NCBI GenBank assembly: GCA_958496175.1
Contig: OY292276.1
Location: 61,393,080 to 61,457,079 of the forward strand
Reading direction: 5' to 3'
Origin: Sisyra terminalis
Lineage: Eukaryota > Arthropoda > Insecta > Neuroptera > Sisyridae
DNA length: 64,000 bases
In this document: positions 48,501 to 60,500 of the stretch, in pieces
How the letters are laid out: the number at the start of each line of letters is the position of its first letter
Position numbering within the stretch: position 1 is the stretch's first letter
Notes under the pieces: generated by a model
The model's input: only the letters and a program-made list of their open reading frames with translations
Databases searched by the model: none
Told to the model about the DNA's origin: nothing
Position numbers and translations under genes: made by a program

Positions 48501-51500
48501 ATTTTCCAAAAAAAAAAATGCATAACAGTAGACTTTAATAAACGTCAAATTATTAAACTCATTTACTTACAAGTACGCATGTGCAATAGAACCAATTAAA
48601 AACAAAGATATGTAAAAATGACACTGGCGGATGAATATCTAGTTTGAAAAAGCACCCCGGGAAAATTTAAAGTTAAATAATATTAAAAAGATGTAATTTT
48701 GATCGATTTATTCGCGAATTGACTTAAAAAAAAAAAAAAAAACAAAATGGAGAATGAGACGTTGAAATGTGCCGGTGTAAACTATGCCAAAATAAAATAT
48801 ATGAAATTATTACTCCAAAAGTAAAATGTGTTAAATTTTTCATAGTAATACCTGAATACCATAATATAACAAAATTCTCAATTATGGTGACTTTCATAAG
48901 TCTTAACTTTAAATAACCTAAGATTCAAAAATAAAAGAAATCAAAATAAGATTTTTTTTGCTGACTTTGAACAGTAATACGGTGTATACAATATATAGAA
49001 ATATATTGCGGTTCAATTTATGTAGTGTAATTTAATATAATAATAAATTTGAACAGAAGTTCAAACAAAAATATTTATAACGTATTTCGATTGCCAAGCA
49101 ATCTTCTTCAGTAGTCATCAAGTAGTTTGATTCACTTGTGACCGCTTGTTTTTAGGTAAATCATCACAAAACACTGAGGAAGATTGCTTGGCAATCGAAA
49201 TACATAACAAATATTTTTGTTTGAACTTCTATTAAAATTTATGTTTACTATTGGGCTCAAAAAAATCAATTTTTTTTTTAACTATATCGAAAACATTGTT
49301 CAAGGTGATAAAAAATAAAATATCGAAAAGGTTTGAGCCCTTAATATTAATATTTAAGAGGTCTATCATCTGTAATTTCGATTTTTTATTTGTGCTTTCA
49401 TTTTTGCGTCAATGCTGTCAAAACTATCAAGGTAAAAAAATTCATCTGGACATATATTTATAGAAAATTAAATTCCCTACAAAAAAGGTAGCTTGGAAAA
49501 TTTTTGTCAGACACGCCGTTTCCGAATAATCAAGCTTCAGACATTGATATAATTTTTGATATAATTATTCCAGTATAATAGTATGGTGATTAAATCTTTT
49601 ATGCCTACTATAATAATACATTGTATATTAGACTGATTCAAAAAAAAAATATGATTTTTTTTTCTTAATTATATCGAAAATATTGTTGGGAATGACAAAA
49701 AAAATTCTGTGAAAGTTTAAGCTCTTAATATTAATATTAAGAAGTGCCGCATCGCAAATTTCGATTTTCCATTTAAGTAACATGGGAACAATATTCTCTT
49801 GCAATTTGGGGAATTTTATAGCACCCGTTGGTGACAATATTTCGGAATGACCAAGATATATTCTGTAGAAAATTGGACGATCTACAAAAAAGGTCTCTAA
49901 CAAATTTTTGATATATTTATTTCTTCAAAAGTTATTCGAGGTCAAAGTTGAACTAAAGCGAAATTTTAATATTTTTTCAATTTTTTGACGCAACCATCAA
50001 TTTTATGAGAAAATTTTATAAGACATTTTTTGTAGATCACTTCTTTTCCTATAACTTATCTCTGTAAAAGTTTTTGATATTTTTCACAAGTCCTAAGTTA
50101 TTTAATTAAAATAAAAAAATAAATTTTTATGTTAAAAATATAAAAATTCAGAGAATTTTCAGTTTGATGCAAATAACTTAGGACCTGTGAAAAATATCAA
50201 ATACTTTTACAGAGATAAGTTATAGAAAAAAAGTGCTCCACAAAAAATGTCCTATAAAATTTTCTCATAAAATTGAGGGTTGCGTCAAAAAATTGAAAAA
50301 ATAATAAAATTTCTCTGTAGTTCAACTTTGACCTCGAAAAACTTTGAAACGAATAAATATATCAAAAACTTGTACAAAACCTTCCTTGTAGATCGTTTAA
50401 TTTTCTACAAGAATATACCTGGGTCATTTCGAAATATTGTCACCAACGTGAGCTATAAAATTCCAAAGTGCAAGAGAATATTGTTCCCATGTTATTTAAA
50501 TGGAAAATCGAAATTTGCGATGCGGCACCTCTTAATATTAAGAGCTTGAACTTTCACAGCAATTTTTTTTTTCATTCCCAACAATATTTTCGATATAATT
50601 AAGAAAAAAAAAATCATCATTTTTTTTTTGAATCAGTCTATTGGATATATTAGCGGGCGTTATAATTCATAATGCCCGTGGTCAAAAGGGCAACCTATTA
50701 GAAATTTGAGGGCATTATATTTCATAAAGCCCTCAAATTTACATTTTGCTAAGAAGCCTTGATTCCAATATGAATTCATTTTAATATTTTCCATGGAAAC
50801 TTGAACTTCATATTATTTACAGACTTGAATACATTGTGCGAAGTTTGCATAGAGATAAAATTATTTTTTTCTTACAAATTAAATGAAAAATATAAGTTTG
50901 TATGCACCCCAGGTGTTATCAGGTGATAATGCCTATTGAGGGCAGCATTATCTCGCTCTCCGGAGATTATCACCTTGATAACGCTCTTGGTACATGAATA
51001 ACTATTATGCATTAATTTTTTTGGAGAAAAGCCTAAAACCCTATACGACAAAATTACCAATGGCATTTATTGTAAAACCAAATGCATACTCTTTATTTCG
51101 CTCTTTCAAAACACCAATGAACTCATAGAGCATCCGATTCGGTGGTTCACAACTGACAGTCCCTTTGAAATGTTTCAATTCTTTCTTATTGATCAAATGA
51201 ATGGTTGTGCCAAGACCTTGACGAATTTTCAAGTTGGTCTCACCATCTAAATTTGCAGTTTCAATGAAACATATTCCCTGAGGTTCGCTAAAACAATAAA
51301 AAAACGATAATATATTTGGTTCTTAATATTGGGGTGGTGGTGTTACTACCTTGACGCCAGTAAAACTAAATCGGCCGGAAAGAAGTTGTTGTTCTGCACT
51401 TTGACAATGTCGCCGACGATGACCTCCTTCCACTTGATGCTGAGCCAGTGGCCCTCGCGCAGCACTTCGACGATGCGGTCGTTTGTCTCGCGGTCGGCGC

Positions 51501-54500
51501 GATGGCGCTTGAAGTCTTCGAGAATTTCCTTCAGGGCCGAGACGCTGAGAATGAAGAGCAACGGCACCAGCGTGGTGTAGCGTCCCGTCGGCGACACGTT
51601 CGGAATTTGTTGCAGCAGTGCGATGAACAAGAAGAAACAGTTCGAGTAGCGGCGAAACTGTTCGAACAAGAAGGACGGGATGAAGCTGAGGAGGCTGTAT
51701 TTGCCTGTCGATATGTCATTGCCGCAGAAGCGCTGCACCTGCGCCCCATTCACCACAATCACACGATTCTCCTCCGGATTCATGGCACCCTCGCCGGCGT
51801 CGTCCGTCGTCGCCGATGTGGTCACTTCATCCTCCTCTACAACAACAACACAAAAAATATCATTAGTTTCCTGTCGATTTTGGACGAAACTATTGCTGTT
51901 ACAACAAAAATTTATTACAAACACAATAGTGAGTTAAATTGATAGTAAACTTCAAAGAATTTCCTAGATAGAGTCAAGGTTTATAAATTACACAGGTTGC
52001 TCCATTAGAAAAAAAAAATGACGTCATACAAAGAATTTTGAAATTGATCAGTCTGAAGATATATGCGAATTTCTTCTGGAATTTTCTCCTGTGTATTTTA
52101 TAAACCTCGAGATAGAGTACGGTACAAGGGACAAAAACAAGTGCAAGCAAAGCGTTAAACCCTTAAACGAGTACTAAATCGTACAATATATCAAATTAAT
52201 TCTTTTTTGGTACTAGTGGTATGACCCCTTTATTTTGAAAGTGAGTTAAGTCCATTTTCAAGAACAATCCCTATAGTATTATCCTATAGCCACTAGTGTG
52301 TTTGCTGAAATAATTTAAATTGAAACTGTGTACTTTTAGTAAAGGAATGAAGGTAACTTAAGTTAGTACCCCAGATCCTCTTGTAGTGGCGCCACATCGT
52401 TCAGAAAATTAAAGTTTATAACTGCTAGTAACATAAACATTTCCCGCGTAATAATTTAAAACATGTGCTTTTTGAATAATAGCGTAATCTACTGGTCATT
52501 TTTTTCACCATTACGTTCGGATTCCTTTTATCTATACTTCGTGTTTAGAATGATCAACTTTCACCAGGAAATGTTAATATATGAACCGTTTATTTTGAAA
52601 GTGAGTTAAGTCCATTTCAAGAACAATCCCTATAGTATTATCATTTTGAACCATAGGAACATAAAATACTAAGGGGCAGGAAATAATTGGCGTTTTTGTT
52701 AAAATCACTAATTTCTGAAAACTTGGCAGTCAAATAATTAACATACTTTGTTCTAGTTACAAGAAATGGACTTCAATCCTTGAAATGGACTTACGCCACT
52801 TTCAAAATAAACGAGTCATATATTTACTTGATTTGAACCATATGAAAACTATTTTTCTTCGGTATTTAATGTTATAAAGCTGCCCATAAAAGAAGTCATT
52901 TTTCTACCCTTAAAGCTACCGGATATTGAAAATAATATGACATTGAATGATCATCTAGTTAAACAAGGATGCTAAATACCAGTTGTACCCGTTTTTTTTT
53001 GCCATTGCTCAAAAAATTGCTGCATAAAATACCTTCATGTATAGATAAACAATTTTAGATAGCAAAGTCTTAAAAATTATATTCAAGGGCGGTTTTGGGG
53101 GCGAGGGGCACGGGGGCACGTGCCCCCCCTACGGATTTTTTGTGTACTATGAAAATTCCATCACAGTACATACTTAGAAGCAAATTAAGTTATCCAAGTT
53201 GTTAAAATATTTTGAATAAAGTAATAGAAAGAACATTAGTGAAACTTGAATCAATTTCCGGCTGGAATTACGATTTTTTTTTGGTTGCATCCCTTTCACG
53301 TACTTGCAAATTAAATATAAAATTGTACCCCCCCCCATCCCAGAAAAAAATCCTGAATCCGCCCTTGATGATATTCATACAATAGTAATTGTGTTAATGT
53401 TTTATTTACCCATTTCTAGCTATGTATTGAAATTGGTTTTTAATTCAATTATAGAAAAATATCGTGCAATATAATGTAATAATTGACTTTCCTTGCATTT
53501 ATCTAATTATTTTTTCATAACTAACGAAGTTTAATTTCAAAAGATTATTCCCAATTTCGCGTTATTTGGAGATCAGTGGGATCAGTGTTTTGTATATGCA
53601 ATCCGCAATACACCAAAACATATATGGTAGCATATACATCTAAGCTAAACTTATAAACATCATTGTATTAAAGTATTGAAAGTACATAAGAGTATATAAG
53701 GCGTTAAAAACATACCAACTTGAACAAAATTTTCCCCATGCATTCCTACCAACCCATTTCTAGTACTTGTCCATTCTATACTTTAACCAAAACAATATTG
53801 CCACAGGAAATTCTGTTTTTAAATACTTTGCTTTTGAACAACAAAAAAAACAATAAATTTTAATTTAAATGATTTACCAACTGTTAATATTTGACAACCG
53901 ATAATTTTTAATAATATTTCCTGGATTATACTCCTAAATAAATGAACCGTTTATTTTGAAAGTGAGTTAAGTTCATTTCAAGAACAATCCCTATAGTGAT
54001 ATCAATTTTATCCATAGAAACTATGGAAGATACTACGGAGGAGGAGGGAATAATTGGCGTTTTTGTTAAAATCAGTAATTTCTGAAATCTTAGCACTTAA
54101 ATAATTAACATACTTTGTTCTAGTTACAAGAAGAAGAATCACCATGGAGTTACGCCACTTTCAAAATAAACGAGTCATATATTAGTATACCTAGTACTAC
54201 ACTTTGATTTCAAACTGGCCTATGCTATCCTATAATATAATAGACCATATGGACCTTTTTTTTTCAAAACAATAAAATTTGCATGAGAAAGAGCCAAAAT
54301 CACGAAAGGGGGAATTCAAATGGGAACCATGCGGGGCAATAGGAGGAAGGAGGAAGAATCAAATAATCTAAAGAAAAAAACCACAACTTAATGAATATGG
54401 TGTATATAGACAACCCGTTTAGCATGTATGCGTGTATGTTTGCCTATCCACTGTCCATGTTGGAATATTCAAAAATAATATTAAAATTGATCAAGTGATC

Positions 54501-57500
54501 TTTGTATAAATGTACCATGGAAATAATAATTTCAAATTCTACTTGGCCTGTCCATTGGTTGTTAATGATTGTTTATTATAAAACAAAAGAGTATAACAAT
54601 AATGAAATCAAAATCTGCTGTTGAAAAAAAAAAACGTGTTTATTTCGTCAACAAGAAAATCGTTCAATAAATAATTAAAAAATCAATCGTTAGTTTTTTT
54701 TTTAACCAACCACAATTCCCAACAGTTCAGAATTTCTATGAATAGAAAAAAGGTATTGAAAACTATCAATCTATGACAAGAAATTAAATTACTTTTTCTT
54801 AATAAATACCACAAGATAATGATGGAATTAGAAATTCATTTCGAATTTAAATTCCATTCTGTATCTAGCCATGCATTTTGCGCAAATTAAGACGTGGCCA
54901 ATTCTGGTTTTGTACAGCGCCTAAGTGCCAATTTCCAGAAGCTCTGAGCACGTGGTTTTCCTAAACTCCAAAACTTTTAACACAGAATTGAACTTCCATA
55001 TAAGTCTATCTTCTCTGGTCAGTAGGGTAGTATCAAGGCTTATAAATTACACAGGTTGTCCCATTAGAAAAAAAAATGATATGTACGAATTTCTTCTGGA
55101 TACGTCACGTAGCCACCACATGAGGCCACCTGTGTATTTTATAAACCTTGGGGTAGTATAGTGTCTCTTGGTAGTATATCGATCTCACTTTGAAACTTTG
55201 AATTGCCAAATAAGAGACTCATAAAAGTTCGATACAATGTAAAAAGTTTTGACGTTTAGGAACGCCACGTGATCAGAGCTTCTGGTCACCGGCACCTAGT
55301 TGGCGTTGTACAAAAATCAAACTCAGTTACGCCTTAATTTGTGCAAAGCGCATGCCTAGGTAAAGAACGGAATTTAAATTTAAAAGAATTTCAAATTTCA
55401 TCATCAAATTATTGTATTAACTAAGAAAAAAAAATAAACCAAACCATTATAACATTATAAACTCTCACTAGTATTTGATAGTCCCATAGTCAAAATAAAT
55501 GTTTTTTTAAAAGAGTGGGGGGTTAGACTCAATCTAAAGTTTTATATAAATCTCTGTTTTCAGCTACCAACGGAAGGAAAAACGATGCCAGCGCTCGTAG
55601 TGTCCGGTAGTACATTTACGATACAGAAAAAAATGTTGGAAAAATGGAAAATAGCCCAAAAAATTAGTTTCGGTCGAACTCTGAATGGATCTAGTGTATA
55701 TATGCAACCTGTTTGACACTGGAGTATTTAAGTTGGCCTATCCACCATTTACTAGGTATTATTATGTTTTTATTACGTCAGAATCGCAATGGATAGCATT
55801 TTCAATATTATTTTATTACCATTTTGGTACTATTTTCGATACAGAGAAAAAAAAAACATTTTCGGCCAAAAAAAATAATTATGTTACATCCCTTAATGGA
55901 TCTATTGCATATATGCAACCATTTCAACATTGGTGTATCTTTGGTTGCCTATTCAATATGTTCTACTTAGTATTATGTGAATAATATTACAAGGAGTCCA
56001 GAATCTCTATGTATAGAAAAAGGTTACTACCAATACTTGCCAAGGACATAAAAGAAGTAATATAAAAAAAAATGATCAAGAAGTTTAAAACAATTAAAAA
56101 ACGTCTATATCTTTTTACCCTTAAAAGTTAATATGCTCATTTTTTTCTAATTTTCTAATCGATAATGATATAATATACATGAAGAAAATCCCCAATTTTT
56201 AGTTATATCATATAATATTATACCCAAATAAATTAATCAATTTTTTCCATAAAAATACAGGTTATGTAGATAATGTTTACAACGATTTAAACAACCTTTC
56301 CCTTTGTGTTAAAGTATTTTTGTCATATAGGACCACGTCCGTGGGATTTTTAAGTTTCTGTACTGTGACGTCATTTTAATGCCGGACCAATAGGAACTCG
56401 TTTTAGGCATATGAAATTTAACGATTTTTTTGCATTTATAAATTACTATTTCTTAGATTTTATCAAGTTAGAATATTTATAGAACATTTAAAATTATTTT
56501 TAGATCATGTGTATTATGTGCATTAGGTCTGTTACTCCATGTTCCATCGCCTACTTAAATCTCTAGAAAAAGCAAACTTTTAGATCAACGAGTGCCTTGT
56601 GAATATTTTTACACCATATAGAAAAAAAATGGCTACTATAACACCAAGCCCCCCCTCCCCCCGGCTCCTAGTGTAATAAATAACTATTTAGGTTAAACAA
56701 GACAAATAAATATTCAATCGAATTTCACTTAGAGTTACACACACAAATAATTAATGACAGTAGAGGAATTGATTTTTAAATTATAGCTTCAATTTAAATG
56801 CTATACAACCAACCAGGAAACGATATCCTCCTCTCCAACCCCTAGCCCTAGTTACGTTATCCACTGATACTATCATCAAAAAAAAAAAAAATACAATCGT
56901 TCCGTACAAAACAATTAAATATATTTTTAAATTCATCAATAATGTAATGATTTATATACAAATTGAATATATAAATCATTCTAAATTTAGATATAATTTA
57001 GATACAAGTTTTCCGTTCACTAATTAAATCATATTCTTCAAGACATTCAATTGTTTCAGCAAACAATACTAAACCGAAAAACAAATACCAAACGTTATTT
57101 ATAACACCTTCTTTTTTTTTAAACAAATGAATCATTTACAAAAAAAAAAAAAAAATAGATAATAATCTTACGTCTTGACATCCGAAATGGTAAAACGTTG
57201 AACAAATCGTACCAAGTCATCGTTACAATTTTTTTTTTTATGTTTTCCAAAAAAAATGGGCTCCAAACTACTCAGCGTCGAATCGACGTTCAATTTTTTC
57301 GTAGCATTTTTTTTTTTTTTCTTGGGCCCCGTTCTCTACAACAACTATATTCACATAGAGAGACCACAGTAGTACCTACTCGGAACGAGGATTAGGATTT
57401 AATTAAATCTAATTAACATTTTCCTCTCCACTTCAACCCACCCCCTCGCGGCCCCGTTACACACCCCGTTTTCGGGTCACATCAACAGTTAAGTCACTTA

Positions 57501-60500
57501 ATTCAATTTGAAAAACAAACAAACAAAACAAAACACCAATCGATTGTTGCAATTGTTTTACTTTGTTCCATATGTTCATGTTCCACTACTACAACACTTC
57601 AGCAGTCGTTTTTTTTTTTGTTTTTCCGCTGCTCAATTGTTTGCAACAGTAGACGACCACACACTATGAACACAATCACACAAAACAAAACACTGTCGCT
57701 GTTAAATTCAAGTGGCAAACGAAAACTCAATTTTCCTACCACCACAACAACCTGCACTTCCTTCAACTGTTTTGTAGGTACTACAAAGTAGTCAACTGTT
57801 TACATACATTTCATTTGTTTGTACTCTAAATGTATACGGGAGGGAGGAATCAAAAAAACAAAAAAAATCGCGCAATTTTGAGTCAAAAGACTACAAAAAA
57901 AAAAACGTTGACATATGAATATGGCAGCAACGACAAACCACCACTGTTGTCGTCGTTTTCAGCCATTTTTAATTTGACAAGAGAGCGACGCCTAAACGTC
58001 GCGGCGCATATTCAAACCGGGAAGCACCTACTTGTTGAAGAAATGAATTCTCATCATCATCATCATCACTATCATCGAACTATATATGCACTACTCTTAA
58101 TTGTTTGTCAATTGTTTTCCACTAACAGCTCACTTACACACTACCTACATTCAATTGTTTTTTTTTTTTTTTTGAAAAACAACATTTGTCGTCATTAAAA
58201 ATTTAAATAGCGCGCAATGTTTCATTTTTAAGGATCAATAAAAAGTTATCTTTTATTTTTTGTTATCAGTAGAATAACATATGAAAAAATCCATCGGTGC
58301 CAAATGTATTGAAGGCGAGACACTTGAACATATATAATGATAAGAAAATTGATCTATAAACAAATGCAATTGTATAGAGTAGGGCCATCTATCTACCATT
58401 GTGGGCCATTATCAGGCAATGTATACTGAATTATGGCTATTGCCTTACTAATGGACATTTCTTTGGCCCTCCACAAAATCATGTTGGACACCCCTGGTAT
58501 ATAGAGGCCATAAACTTGAGACAACATAACTATAAAAATCATAAACTATTTTTAAAAAAAAAATATATATCTTAGCAAAGAGAAGAACTAGAAGAATTAT
58601 ACAATAAGGGGTGGAGGGGGAAGAATGAATTATTAAAAGTTTAGAAAAAAATCGTAACATTAACTAACGTACTATTGCCATATAGGAATTTGGGTATAAT
58701 TTCAATGTCCAAAAACAAAATCAGCTTTTGTTTTTCTAAATACAATACCAACTTTAGAAGCCATTTTGTATCAGCCACCTCTGATATTTTTCAAGGCATC
58801 GACAGGAAAAAATATCGGAAGAGGAAGAGGGGAATTTATGGAGAATGATCGTTTATTTTCGGATGTTCATTTTGAAAAAAAAAATTAAAAAAATTCAAAC
58901 CATTAATGAAAATAAATTTTTGAGATGGGAGAGAGGAGGCTTCAAAGAGTACAAATATAGGACAGGAGGGGTAGGAGATCAACATTTATTACCATGGATC
59001 ATTCAAGATAAACCATAGGATTGATCACTCAAACTTCTAAGGAGGAAACTAAAAAAAAAATGGATGACAATGTATATTGCTAACCAATAGATTAAAAACG
59101 GGAATGTTAGAGCTGCAATATGGGGCAGGAAATCCCAGAAAAATTTTGAACCTGAAGATTTAAGAATTTAAGAACTAAGAACTACATAGGAAATATGTTA
59201 CTGCTTCAATTGTTAAATTTTTACGAATCACCCAAACTTTGGGGTCATCCCCTGTGATAATGTTACCCGATGCGATTTGCACCCCGCCCCCCCACTAATG
59301 AGAGTACCTAATTGTCCAGGGATTTATCAATTAGCCCTAAAGGCATCAAAGATAGGGATCAAGATAGCAAGGAAAACCCATTACATTAAAGACTTTCGAA
59401 AATTTTCTATAACAACTAGCACCTATCATAATTGAAATGAAAAAAAATCAAGTCACCTGAAGATAAACTACAACTTTTATATTCAACTAACCAAGCTTGC
59501 TATGATATAAATGACTTTCTAATCATCAACTGGCATATAGGCAATTTGTACACAAATGTGTACACATGATTGCCTACACATACACATCATTACTTTTATA
59601 TATGAATCAAATTTCATAAAAATTTTAGTGTTATTTTTATAAAAGGAAGATAATTTTAAATGGTTGCTTAGAGAAAAATATTTTTTTGATGTTTATATCT
59701 CAATTAAATCATTTAAATTATAAATAAAACCGAATTGAAATTCAATCTACCAATTTACCCTTAAATCCCTAAATTTAAATATAGTTAGAGATGTTAAAAC
59801 ACAATTATCTTAACAGATATTTTCAGGTATGGAGAAACACCACCGGGCAAAAGCACAATACAAAGAATGATGAAAAAACCATTCCCAAATCTAAGCTACT
59901 GAAATATTAGGTCTTACAAGAAAACATGGTCAAAATGGTAACAGGTCAATAATCAGCCACTGTGGAATATAAAATAAAAAAATATATTTTTTACAAATAT
60001 TTATTGGAAAGCGGGGGGGAGGGGGGTACGAGCACTCGGCAAATTCAAGGGAAAATTTGAAAATTTAAATTTCACATGTCTAGTTTTTGATGGCGATTTA
60101 TTGAAACATTTACTTTTAAAGGCAATAGAACTTGGCAAAAAAATTTAAGAATTTAAGAACTAAGAACTAAACAGAAAATATGTAACTGCTTTAATTGTTA
60201 GTTTTTTTTACAAATCACTAATAATTACTAATACAAATTCTCAATATGTAGAAACACCACCGGGCAAAAGCACAGTACAAAGAACAATGGAAAAACCATC
60301 TCTAAATCTAAACTACTGAAATACCAGGTCTTACAAGAAAACGTGGAATATAATATGGAAAAATATATTTTTTACAAATATGCATTGGGAAGAGGGGGGG
60401 TACGAGCACTCGGCAAATTCAAGGGAAAGGAAAATTTAAATCTAACATGGAGCTTTATATGGCTCTATTGAACTCTAGTCATACTTTAGTCACTGATGGC

